This document shows positions 14,701 to 26,351 of a stretch of 64,000 nucleotides of DNA, piece by piece; the first letter of the stretch is position 1; every line of letters starts with the position of its first letter. Source of the DNA: Lineus longissimus (Eukaryota > Nemertea > Pilidiophora > Heteronemertea > Lineidae); NCBI RefSeq assembly GCF_910592395.1, contig NC_088320.1:992001-1056000 (forward strand). The letters are read 5' to 3'. Below the pieces are notes generated by a model. The model was not told the DNA's origin. It was given only the letters and a program-made list of their open reading frames with translations, and did not search any database. A program made the position numbers and the translations under genes.

Positions 14701-15545
14701 ACCCTATGTGTTTATTTGTCTCCTTCAGCCCATATCTCCTGAAGCTGCTCCACCTGTGAACGCCTGGTCTCGTGGGAAACCTAACATCGAGGCCGACTCT
14801 TCAAAGGAGAATTTCTGGGCAAAACGCTCCCAGGAACGTGTGGATACTGATGATGGAGGACGTGGTGGTGGTCGCGGGGTGCCCCGTGGTGGACGTGGAG
14901 GGCGCGGGGGTTCCAGAGGGGGACGGGGTGGTGGCGCAGACAGAGGGGGAAGGTAAGTCCACAACAGTATGATGTTCAAGAGATGACCAACAGACCACAC
15001 TTTATGACATGACCAGTCATTGAGAACCTCTTGGTCTGCACTTTTTAAAGGTGATCGTTTTATGCCAGATATATTTCGAAGTCATCTTGAAGTAGCTCAA
15101 TTTCTTGTGGGGTTCCATATGCTAAAGTACTTGCTACTCTGTTTCAGAAGGGATGCGCGCCCAGTGCCCACATCTCTTGAAGATATGCCTAAGCTGGAGG
15201 AATCCAAATCAAAGGTAGGGATGTGGCTTCCTGACTGTCTTCATGATACCCTTGATGCGTAGTGACTTGGGCATTATGCAGCAATCTGTTGATTAACCAC
15301 GCTTGATGTTGCTTTCTTGGTTTGGACTAGAAAGTGGAATGTAATCTGCCTTAAAAACTTAGTCTGAAGATGGATTAATTGATCCGTGGTGTGCCATACA
15401 TGTAGTAACCACAGGAATGCACCCTTCTGCTTGGTGCAGCTACAGAAATGAAGGAAGTTACATGTATGATGTTGTTTTTCTTTTACAGGATTTTGCGGAT
15501 TCAAATAAATTCTCTCATCTCGACGAAGACGTTGGCGCCGAATAG
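8703..15545 (+). CDS. EIF4B: Eukaryotic translation initiation factor 4B
   Basis: RNA-binding cofactor that stimulates the eIF4A helicase during mRNA scanning. Exons: 8703-8718, 9202-9345, 9878-10080, 10348-10455, 10692-10830, 11139-11606, 11886-11991, 12391-12449, 12701-12917, 13108-13250, 14135-14604, 14729-14952, 15148-15214, 15489-15545; phases join to 806 residues (human 611). N-terminal basic run (KKKQKKQKG) and LHLNEFL; one RRM with RNP2 [11 protein letters not shown] and RNP1 [10 protein letters not shown]; a long DRYG-like Asp/Arg/Gly/Tyr region enlarged by DRDRGYGG repeats; LNLKPRTKP and the [20 protein letters not shown] signature; [12 protein letters not shown]; a second Arg/Asp-rich block; an RGG-like Gly/Arg stretch in exon 12. 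Donors of exons 8 and 10 have in-phase alternatives further downstream. The extra length is mostly low complexity. Confidence 0.96.
9345..9831 (+). repeat. 46-bp minisatellite made of copies of a 5' splice site (eIF4B intron 2)
   Basis: Begins on the exon/intron border of eIF4B exon 2. Eleven GGTAAGAGT motifs occur every 46 bp from 9345 to 9805; most units are identical apart from single substitutions (for example near 9606 and 9784). Each unit repeats the end of the exon (GGAAAYG) plus the first bases of the intron, so every copy is a strong-looking donor. The unit is not a multiple of three and has stops. Confidence 0.92.
10878..10921. repeat. Perfect 18-bp hairpin in eIF4B intron 5
   Basis: ACCAGAGTCTTTCTATAC (10878-10895) is followed by an 8-base loop and its exact reverse complement (10904-10921). 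Flanks do not extend the stem, so it is shorter than a usual microRNA precursor. It could be a young foldback or a cruciform-forming inverted repeat. Confidence 0.8.
11354..11520 (+). repeat. 24-bp coding tandem repeat in eIF4B exon 6 (DRDRGYGG)
   Basis: About six to seven copies of a 24-bp unit starting GGAGGCGATAGAGATCGCGG encode DRDRGYGG in frame. Neighbouring copies are nearly identical at the DNA level, which points to recent slippage or unequal exchange in the DRYG self-association region. Confidence 0.85.
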
Positions 15546-18317
15546 ACGAATAGATTCTGTACGGTGATTGGTCAGATTCAGATCACATGATCTGCTGTAT
15601 ACACTGAGTATTACGCTGCAGAATTGGTTGAATTCGAGATATTTAAAATTGACTGCTTCACCAGACTTGATCTGGACAACCGATCGGCGATATTGTCTGA
15701 AATATGGAATTTATGGTTACAACTGAAATGCTCTGTTGTGCGCTTTATGGTGCATTGCTTTATATTCAAATTGATTGCATATTTGACAATTCAGAGAAAC
15801 AGTGTCGATTGGGTTGTTTTTCACATGCCCCCAGTGCCTTCCAACAGAAATTGTCATCGTGGTCTTTGAGATCGTTTCCCGACTGGAGAGGGTCAAGGTA
15901 TCACACGTTGGGGAAAGTTGACTTAGCAATGTTTCGAATGTGTACAACGGGAGTGTTATTAGTGTCAAGCTGGCAGATCAAGGGCTGCTATGCTGTCAAC
16001 AGCAATATTTTGGTATTCAGTATTGTGGTAAAGATTGACCTCAGCAGCTTGGCTTAACAATCATTCTGGTTTACCGTTCAAAACACTTGACACATGTCGC
16101 CCATTGTCTTTCAAGTTTGTGGAGATTAGAGTTGTTTTGTTGAAAAAGTTATCGCTTTTGTCCACAGACAGCAACTTTTGTATTTTTGTTAAAATTTGGA
16201 AGATATGACATCTCTGGTCTTTTGGTTGAGAGTTAAAGATATAAATAAGTAGGTAAAGTAATGGCTTTATGAAAGTTTCCAAGAGAAATCATACCATGAG
16301 AAGTATTTTCTCTGCGTTTGGCTCTCAATCGTGCTGGTCTTGCCTTCTGGAATCAAAATAGTACGGTATTTAAAACTGACTGATGATGAAGATACCAGAT
16401 TGCAGTTTTTGTTGGTTGACACTGGGGCTTGAAAGAGAACGACACGGCCTCTGCACTTCATTCAACACAATCATGAGAGATTCAGAAAATGTGATGTATT
16501 CCATTGTGAATGACCTTGAACCTGTCTAGGTTTTGAGTCTTGATAGATCACATATCGTCACATTGTAAATGATTTGTGTGAAATTTCCGATTTGATTGTT
16601 TGATTGTAATTGTCCTTGCCTCCATTTTGGCTGTGGATATGTATTCTTAATTATAATATTTAGGCAGTGCTGCACTGCGACCACTTATCTGTTGGTGTTC
16701 GCTGTTTAAAAACTGACCACTGCTTTGAAAACTATTTGCCAATTTTCAGTGTTGACGAATGAGGCACTTTCTGTTCAGTCGAGTGGCTACAATGCTTCAT
16801 GAGCCGCCCCCCCCTTGATTTTGGGTGATGCATATGTGCTTACATTCAATTGTAGCGAGGGATTATGGAACATACTGAAAGAAACGAAACATATTGGTAT
16901 CAACTAATTGAAAAGGTTTCTCAAATTCAAAACAATATCTACTACCTGTTTGTTGTTTCAAATCTGTGGCCAGTTTCTAAGCCGTATGTACACCATAGTT
17001 TTGCAGTTTTGACTGTATTTATTGTTAGTATAATAATAGCTTTTAGGAAGATGGTGAAGTCATTTCATTCAAAATGTATTGTAAAGGCTGCCTGCTCTTA
17101 AACACTTAGCGATATTTTACGGACCTTTTTACACTTAGTTACAACTGTTTTATTACGCTAAAAGAATTTTTTTTAGAAATCATGCTAACATGATCAGAAA
17201 ACCCAGGAATCCCACTTTCATTCTTCACCGTGGGCCTTACACAAAGCTGAACTTAAGGGTAGGCAGTTCTAATGTCAGGGTGGGGAGGCCCTCATTCGTT
17301 CATATGGGTGGGTGCATGTTTTAATGGGCAGGGCACTTGAATGTGAGAGCCTTTCTGGGGGATTTTTGAATTCTGACAAGACCATGATGAGAGTGAACAC
17401 CGGTCACCTTGTTGTGTCAGCTGTGTTTGCCCCTTCACACATCCAGTATACTTGATTTATCCATCTATTTCACCAGAGTCATTCGTAACCTTGCCATTTT
17501 CTGGTGGTCCTCGCTAGGGCCATCTGTGCTGGAATTTGGAAACTGGGACACCTTGACATATTAGAAAAAAGGTTCTGTGGAATCGGCCTGTTAGTGTATG
17601 ATGAGATCTTTGACAGGCTGATCAGCTGATCATTATCCCAGACAGAGCCCTCAAGTCCTCAATTATTGGCACTTTATTGTAAATACTTATATCACATCTC
17701 AGTTATTTAGAACGAAAAATTAATTTTGAGAATTTTATTTGTCTAAATCATGTCATGTGACCACTCTGTACAGAAATGTGCACTTTCTGATAGGTACTCC
17801 ATGTCATGTGATTTGTCAACAACATGGTGTAGAACACCACAGAATGCAGAGCTGTTAATTATTTGTTTTCATTTTGTTTAAAAGGGAGAAGATTTGGGCA
17901 AGTTTCAACTTGATCCTCTGAACAAGTTCATATGAATACATAACTCAGTGTGATTCTGACAGGATTCAAGGTGGTGGTCGTTCTCCACCTCGAATCCTGC
18001 ATTGTCACAGAGTGTAAGACATGGATTGTTCTGGACATGAGCATTGAAGTCATTTCATCTGGCTTGGCAAGCCACTCTTGTGCATTTTGTATTGGTCATT
18101 GCATTGATGTACAGGTAAATCTCTGATGAAATCAACTTGATTGGAGACGAAGCCCTCCACCTATTTCTCATTTGTTATAGGACTGTAGCATTTATGAAAA
18201 CTTGTAAATAACTTCATAAAATGGTTGGCTATCACAAAGTTAAGGATGTGTTGTTGTGTTTTCTGTCGACCAGTTCAGGTTGTGGTTGTGGTGTCTTCTT
18301 GTCCTTCAGTATGGCAT
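15546..18317. other. eIF4B 3' UTR and non-coding spacer
   Basis: AT-rich sequence after the eIF4B stop. I see no exon with coding features and no canonical AATAAA on the plus strand. Short open stretches here look random. Nothing else could be supported. Confidence 0.45.
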
Positions 18318-19765
18318 TGCACATCTGTCATACCAGCAAAGTGAATGAGATGAGATGGTCACAACCAGACCAAACCTGGCTGCCATCTCCACCATCTTGC
18401 CAACACAGTGGTTGAGATAAGACAGTCACAACCAGACCAAATCTGGCTGCCATCTCCATCATCTTGCCAACACAGTGGTTGAGATGAGACAGTCACAACC
18501 AGACCAAACCTGGCTGCCATCTCCATCATCTTGCCAACACAGTGGTTGAGATAAGACAGTCACAACCAGACCAAACCTGAGCTGCCATCTCCACCATCTT
18601 GCCAACACAGTGGTTGAGATGAGACAGTCACAACCAGACCAAACCTGAGCTGCCATCTCCATCATCTTGCCAACACAGTGGTTGAGATGAGACAGTCACA
18701 ACCAGACCAAACCTGAGCTGCCATCTCCATCATCTTGCCAACACAGTGGTTGAGATGAGACAGTCACAACCAGACCAAACCTGAGCTGCCATCTCCATCA
18801 TCTTGCCAACACAGTGGTTGAGATGAGACAGTCACAACCAGACCAAATCTGGGCTGCCATCTCCATCATCTTGCCAACACGGTGGTTGAGATGAGACAGT
18901 CACAACCAGACCAAACCTGGCTGCCATCTCCATCATCTTGCCAACACGGTGGTTGAGATGAGACAGTCACAACCAGACCAAACCTGGCTGCCATCTCCAT
19001 CATCTTGCGAACACAGTGGTTGAGATGAGACAGTCACAACCAGACCAAACCTGGCTGCCATCTCCATCATCTTGCCAACACAGTGGTTGAGATGAGACAG
19101 TCACAACCAGACCAAATCTGGGCTGCCATCTCCATCATCTTGCCAACACAGTGGTTGAGATGAGACAGTCACAACCAGACCAAATCTGGGCTGCCATCTC
19201 CATCATCTTGCCAACACAGCGAGTGAGATCAGATAGTCACAACAAGACCAAATCTGGGCTGCCTGCTCCACCACCTTGCCAACACGGTGATTGAGATGAG
19301 ATAGTCACAACCAGACCGAATTTGGGGCTGTCTGTACAACTATCTTGCCGACATTGTGGATGAGATCAGACTGTCACAACCAGACTCAATTGGGCCATCC
19401 CGACCTGACTGTCTTGCGGACACTTTGAGAGAGATTGTCATGACTAGACGGAATCTGGGCTGCCTGCTCCACCATCTTGTCGAGAGAATGAGTCGTTCAC
19501 AGCCAGACCGAATTCGTCTTGCCAATATAATGAATCCTGCCTGGTTGCTCCGCAGTAATGGGAGATGACACAAGAGTAGAGAAAGTCACAACCAGACAAG
19601 ATCATGCTGGAGACAACCCTGTGTCTTGCCGCCATGGAGAAAGTGGAGACAGTCACCACCTGACCGGCCAAGCTTGCCTGCGCCACGTCACCGTCTTGCC
19701 CACACTGAAAAAGAGTAGAGAAAGTCACAACCAGCAGCAGGCCGAATCCGGCCTCATGTTTCACT
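18318..19765 (+). repeat. 67-68 bp minisatellite, array 1 (direct orientation)
   Basis: The unit contains GATGAGACAGTCACAACCAG and CATCATCTTGCCAACACAG; period 67 bp, or 68 bp where AACCTGGCTG is AACCTGAGCTG or AATCTGGGCTG. Roughly 13 clean copies run from about 18344 to 19210, then copies decay to about 19765. Array 2 (21115-21945) is the reverse complement of the same family. Confidence 0.93.
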
Positions 19766-21114
19766 TTATTGCCGACATGCTGAGAGAGAAACGGCCATCA
19801 GACCCAATCGGTCCTGGAACCTCCACTGTCTCTAACCTCCATTGTCTCTCACAGTGTGTCGGCAAGTCAGTGAAGCAGGCAGCACCGAATCAGTCTGGTT
19901 GTGACTGTCTCATCTCACAAACTGGTTCGGTAGCAAGTGGCCCCGGCTGTAACTCTCTCATGTCTTTCACCGTGTTGGCCATACAGTTGAACTGGCTGAC
20001 CCAATTCGTTCTGTTGATGATTGCCTCATCTTTCTCACCCTTTCTTCAAGACGGTGGGAGGCCCAACTTTGTCTTTAGTCGCGACTGTCTCACCAGTCTC
20101 ATCGTTTCAGGAGCAGGCCGACGGCTGGGAACATGGTGGAACAGGCATACAGGTCCAATCTGTCTTGTTGTGGCTCTATAATCTCTGGCCCAGGTGCGGC
20201 AAGACATGGATGAGGGTGGTAGGCCTATGCCAGGTGAGGACCGAGGCTTGTCAAGGGAAAGTATGCCATCACGGCCAAGTTGTATTCCAAGGACCCGGGT
20301 TGGGCCATGTCCCAGTTAATCTGGAACAGGGCTGGCCAAAAGGTGATCACTGGTCCCCACATCAGAGGGGGTTTCAAAAGGCCAGTGGAGTATTTCATGG
20401 TGCGCCGTCCTTGTGAGATGATTACCATGGTACAACCAAATCAGTTGTCCTGTATCACCCATGTAGAACGCAAGTGTAATGTTGTCGTGTACAGCTAAAG
20501 GACCCTTTGAAGGTTGTGCCAATGTCTTCTCAACCTGACCAGATAACCAACTGGAAGAGGTTTGTTGTTACCTGGGCTGTCCTGTCGTCTCCAAATTTCA
20601 TTAGCGGTAACCTTAGTGTAATTTTTAGGTTGTGTCAAGGTCTTCCCAACCTGACCAGATAACCAGCTGGCAGAGGGTAGTTGTTTCGCGTCAGAGTTTT
20701 TATGTTGTGTCAAGGCCTTCACAATCTGAATAGATAAGCAGCTGGCAGAGCTTGATTGTTTCGACATCCCACAGACAGAAAGATATTGGGATTTCACCAA
20801 TCGCAATTGCAGTTGCCTTTACCATGACAGAAGACGGACGAAAAAGAGCGATGGCCTTCATGATTTTGCTTGGGTTGGGGAGTTCCTGGGCTGATAAGGG
20901 CAGGCATACATTTGGTCAGGTCAAGTCTTGGGGTTGAGAAAGTGTTAGGTGTTGGTGTAGGGGACCCTACCCTAAGGATAAATGTGTCTCAATTTCACCA
21001 TGGCAAACTGACAGCACTTCACCATAGTGAATTGGAACGGTGAAATATTTTAACAGTATCCCTAATTGTTTTTGCTAGACAATGGAGCAGGTCTGTCTCG
21101 TCTTTCTTACAGAG
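19766..21114. other. Spacer between the two inverted minisatellite arrays
   Basis: Degenerate reverse-orientation copies of the minisatellite appear from about 19850 (CAGTGTGTCGGCAAG, then TCTGGTTGTGACTGTCTCAT), so orientation flips near 19.8 kb. At about 20515-20765 there are three diverged copies of a different unit containing ACCTGACCAGATAACCAGCT. Open stretches here (for example 19558-20181) follow the repeat and are not taken as genes. Confidence 0.6.
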
Positions 21115-21945
21115 TTTGATGAAAGGTAGAGCAGCCAGGTCCGATTCAGCCTGGCTCTGGCTAATTCAACTCTCTAACCGTAATCGGTGAGATAGTGGCA
21201 TTGCCAGGCCAGATTCGGCCTGGCTGTGACTGTCACATCTATCTCACAGTGTCAGCAAGTTGATGAGTAGCCAGGCCCGATTCAGTCTGGTTGTGACTGT
21301 CTCATCTATCTCTCCGTGTTGGTAAGATGATGGAGCAGCCAGGCCCGATTCAGACTGGTTGTGACTGTCTCATCTATCTCACTGTGTTGGTAAGATGATG
21401 GATCAGCCAGGCCCGATTCAGTCTGGTTGTGACTGTCTCATCTATCTCTCCGTGTTGGTAAGATGATGGAGCAGCCAGGGCCGATTCAGACTGGTTGTGA
21501 CTGTTTCATCTATCTCACTGTGTTGGTAATATGATGGAGCAGCCAGGGCCGATTCAGTCTGGTTGTGACTGTCTCATCTATCTCTCCGTGTTGGTAAGAT
21601 GATGGAGCAGCCAGGGCCGATTCAGACTGGTTGTGACTGTTTCATCTATCTCACTGTGTTGGTAAGATGATGGTGCAGCCAGGCCCGATTCAGTCTGGTT
21701 GTGACTGTCTCATCTATCTCTCCGTGTTGGTAAGATGATGGAGCAGCCAGGGCCGATTCAGACTGGTTGTGACTGTCTCATCTATCTCACTGTGTTGGTA
21801 ATATGATGGAGCAGCCAGGGCCGATTCAGTCTGGTTGTGACTGTTTCATCTATCTCTCCGTGTTGGTAAGATGATGGTGCAGCCAGGCCCGATTCAGTCT
21901 GGTTGTGGCTGTCTCATCTTCCTCACCATTTTGCTCACACGGTGC
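21115..21945 (-). repeat. 68-bp minisatellite, array 2 (inverted orientation)
   Basis: About eleven copies of a unit containing CTGGTTGTGACTGTCTCATC and TTGGTAAGATGATGGAGCAG, the reverse complement of the array 1 family. Two variants largely alternate (CAGTCTGG...CTCTCCGTG and CAGACTGG...CTCACTGTG), giving a higher-order period of 136 bp. Confidence 0.92.
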
Positions 21946-22025
21946 AGCCACAGGGACAAAATGAGATGAGACACGAGGAGATATTTGTCAAGACAAACAA
22001 GACTATCATTAACAAATAAGGGACA

Positions 22026-22031
22026 TTTATT
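22026..22031 (-). terminator. Candidate poly(A) signal of the bZIP gene
   Basis: AATAAA on the minus strand about 4.3 kb beyond the bZIP stop codon, just outside minisatellite array 2. No other gene is visible between, so a long 3' UTR ending here is plausible. It is an inference; closer signals could also be used. Confidence 0.35.
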
Positions 22032-25000
22032 TCTTTATGGATTTACAATTCATTCACTCCTTCAATGACGCAAGAATTATGCAAGGTTACCAGACAAACA
22101 TTTCACTTTCTTATACGCTAACCCATCAAGCTGGTCTTGCCCACAGGGAAGTAGAATGTCCGTAGAACAGCAGCCTGTAATACTACTTCCATGTGGTCTG
22201 TCTAGAGTCCATGGAGACCAGTTATCTTGACAAATCAAGAATCAACCTTTGTTATCATCCTCTCAAACAGGGTCGGATGCAGGTATCCATCACATGTTTC
22301 CTTAACTTCAAAACCCTTTCTAAACATGCCTAAAATGGACACGCCTCGTATCGCGCTGAAATTCTTAATTTTATGATAGTTGTCATGTTACATCAACCTA
22401 CCACACTCTTTATTTCACTGTATGCAGGACAAGCTAACTTTAATTCTTTTGTTACGATGAGTAACAAGTTGACTAAACATGCACATCATGTTTACTGAAC
22501 CAGTTGGAATATTTCAAGATTTTCAGTCGTGAGACGAAAGCACAACTTGCACAAACCTTTTGAAATCTCTAGCACACTGGCCAAGGTGTAACACAGGCTT
22601 ATTATAACATCAGGTGTAGCACTGTGGCAAAAGTATGTAACTACACTTCATTGGTAGAAAAACAGAGCAGCACATATTGTATTTAGCATTGGTGTCACAA
22701 ATACAAACGAACATAACAGGATATCACTGTGTAGCACATTTTGCATTTTTGGTTGAACACACAGATAACCTAAAGTCTATTCTACATGAAGGATTTTAAG
22801 GACAGAAGGACACTAATTTTGTCATGTGGCATGACAGTCTTTCACATGATAAAAGGGTTTCACCATGACAGTCCTTGCTTTGAAATCTGAGTAAAGACGT
22901 TTGAACTGCAATTTTGGATAGAGTCTGAAACAAGACACGATATTGTGTTAGACACAACCAACATTTTACAAAGGTTTGAACCAGGCACTTCAAGGTTTCA
23001 AACCAGAACTACCCCACCACGAAATAAGGGAAGCAAACACGCTGTATAACATCTCAACTCAGGACAACAGGCACATCTTATGTTCTAGAAGATCCGGTAT
23101 TTTCTGTCAGCTCGATTAGATCACAGACGATCAACTGGACGGGATCTCGTAGGACATAAAAGAAGCGAACTGTTCTGATTTTGGATATCATCACTGTACA
23201 AACATAAAAAGGGGGTATTTCACTGCACCAGAACCAATATAGTTGTACCTCATTTGTAGCACAGCAATAGTACACATGCCTACTAGTTCATTTTGAGGTG
23301 AAATTCACTATGTACAGGGTGTTCCATAAATTGGACTATTAAAAGCACACTTTAATTTCACCACATTTTGTCTATAATACAATTTACATTTAAATGCTTT
23401 TCAAAATACCATTCACTTCAGGAGCCCATCATGAAAAGGGAAGGGTCATGGAGGACCATTGACCATAATACATCCTGTCACATCCTAAACACACCAATTC
23501 TTTTTTCTTCAGTCAAACATATCGGCTTCCCATAAACCACCGCCCTTCCCCTTTCATTTCGATCATGCGGACCTCGACTCGCAATGGGTTAAAATACCCC
23601 GTCCCAGACTATATACTACATTTGCTAAAACATAGGCCCTACAGTTATACTCCTAAGTCTGTAATATTCATTTCATATAATTATATTATATATTTACATA
23701 AAGTATGGTATAATGTCATCTCTACCTCAGAACATAAGAGAGCATTTCACCATCAACTAAAATCTTGCTCACTAATTTTGTAGAACAACTACAGTGGAAC
23801 CTCCCTTATCGGACACCTCTCTATTAAGGACAACCTCAATTAAGGACACTAGGTTTGGTCCCAAATTGGTGGTTTCAATTCAATTTGACCTCTCTAAACA
23901 GGACACCTCTCTATTAAGGACATCACTGCTCAGTCCCGAGGGTGTTCTTAATAGTGAGGTTCTACTATAGATTCACCACTGAAATAAAAATCCTATTTGA
24001 CACTTCTCATGGAGATTTATGCAGCAGTCAGTCTAAGCCTTGTACCCCTCACCACTCATTTAGGATCAAATAAGGACTGAATTTTGAATAGAGTTTCTTC
24101 CTGAATAGGAAACGTCAAAAATCTGTTGATCCTTTCATCATTTTTAATAGAAACGAACTTCTGACTTCTAACTGGTGACAATGTGGAGAAGTGCCAACAC
24201 GTGTGGATTAGCAGAGGGGGTACAAGGTGTACATTGACTACTGCATTATAAATGACACTTCATATCCTTGGGATCTGCAGCCTAACACCAGGCAAGTTTA
24301 GAAAATCTTTCATTAGCAGTAGCACTAAAAATGACAAAATCCCACGTAGACATTCTATTTACAAATAATCACCTTAAAACAATGTATAAGAACAAGATGA
24401 TGATGACAACACAACAATTACAGTCTTTCAAAAAATTTGATTTGATTCGTGTCGACAATCTACAAAAATCAGCAGTTTTTAGACCGGTATCGGTGAGAAG
24501 TCATTGTTGTATATACACCCATCAGTCAATCAATCTAACCAAACAATGATGAGAAACTAACTAGACATTTACGGACTGACTGTGATGTCCATGAGACCAG
24601 ATCGTGCTTGTTTCAGAGATTTCGAAGATACTGTCAAATGATGCTTTTTGTACACAGTTAGACTGGTATATAGTGAGGAGACAAGTCTTGGTCAGCAAAA
24701 CAGAAGAGCGGGAAATTAACAGCGGTGAGATCGTTGACCCCAGAAAGCTTTTAGCAATTCATAAATTATACACACTAGAGCAGCTAAAGCACTTAAAGCG
24801 TATTTCCTGTACAAGTTTATGAAAGCTTGAAAATTCCCTGAGAGAAAATAATTGAATCTGAATTCTGAACGATTCTTGTACACTGAGGAGACAGTTGACT
24901 ATACAGGGTGTCAGAAGAAAACTTCATGACTTTGTGATCGAACTAACCCTCCATTTACAATATTGTTAATATCATCAATGTGATCCAATAAGTGTGATCC

Positions 25001-26351
25001 GTATTTCTACATGAGGAAAATATTCTTCATCCAATTTCGATTTTCTTTCTCTATTTTCAAATAAAACTCATAGTTTTGGGAAAACCCATGGCATTACGGC
25101 CTAACTGAAATTAATCTTGATCATTTGCTATAATTTGATTTTCTAATGAGTTAGCTTGAGCAGTACATATTAACATCATGTACCAAGCGATCAGAATGAC
25201 AAGAGTATGAAACAAAGCACAAATATTACCCTGGACGATGGGAGGTCGTCTCTATTGCAAAGGCAGACGTCCTCAAAATGAGCAAAACCTGAGATCACTG
25301 AGAACAAGGTCTAGTTTTAGACAGTATGTCATCACAGAATGGAGATATAATCTGGACCATTGAAAAGGTGGAAGTGATACTATCTCTCGTTGCAGATTTT
25401 GATTTCTGAAAAGTTAATCCCCCTACTTTCCCTCTTGAGCATGTTGGCCAGCACTTTTCTTATGGTCCTGATAATAATACCCTTCAGCAGAAATCATTCA
25501 TGCATACATGAAAACAAGAACCCTTCTTGTTCCCTTGGCCAAGGGAGTCTGTGAAAAGCAGAAAAAATGTTTTGTTTTAACATCAGGTGGCAGCACTATA
25601 CAACTGCCACGAACACCGTGTATAGAAACCTGAAGAAATGTAAAAGATTCAAACTGCAAATGGTTTGCAGTAAAACAGAACTATACTGTACAATCAGCTA
25701 TAAACTGCTGACAAGAGTCAAAATGGTTTGGTATGAAAATAAAGATACTACTGTAAAACCAGTCAGGAGCCATCTCAGCTAATACATGTGCGGCTGAACA
25801 ACTGACACCCAAGTGCAACTCAACCTATTCACAATCAAATCACCTCTAGAGGCCTGCAAATCACAAACATCAGAACCAGAAACAGTAGGACAATGCGGCC
25901 CCTTCCAAAGTTAGTGGCTCCTGACTGGTTTTACAGTAGCAGTACTTGACTGATGTCTCTCTCCTGGTTTGATCAACAAGGTTAACACATACAACACTGA
26001 GGACCTTTTTCATGTTGACTTGCAAGAAAAGGCATCGATCTTGAGCTTGATTCCCAGTCAACCACGCGAGATGTTGCTGGTCAGCATGACGGAATATGCC
26101 CACCTGATGTCTCGGTCCTTCATTCGCCACCAAGGAGACTTACTTCTGCTAGTACAAATATTGTACACCAGGTGTCACTAGGGTTGGAGTATCATTCATC
26201 AAGAGTATCTCACACACACGCCACCAGGCGCTGCAGGTTTTGAATTGACTGAAAAGCGTGATCGATGACTAAATGTTACAATGACAAGAAGAGAGCATTT
26301 CACTTGAAAGACACTGATAGTGTTCACTTTAGTCAAAAGATGGCACTCTCT
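22032..26351 (-). other. Probable long 3' UTR / downstream region of the bZIP gene
   Basis: AT-rich unique sequence with no coding exon that I can support, apart from one MITE copy at 23790-23970. Long 3' UTRs are common in bZIP regulators. The 3' end is not established. Confidence 0.35.
23790..23970. mobile_element. pogo-like MITE, copy 1
   Basis: Ends are ACAGTGGAACCTC and an inverted GAGGTTCTACTAT, beginning and ending at TA. Interior shares GGACACCTCTCTATTAAGGA and CAGTCCCGAGGGTGT with copies at 40.5 and 52.1 kb. No coding capacity. Right end slightly diverged. The CAGTNGAACCTC ends with TA target sites resemble pogo/Tigger-type elements. Confidence 0.8.

Noticed and set aside
19558-20181. 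207-codon plus-strand open frame
   Set aside because: Composed of degenerate minisatellite copies in both orientations; no family resemblance.
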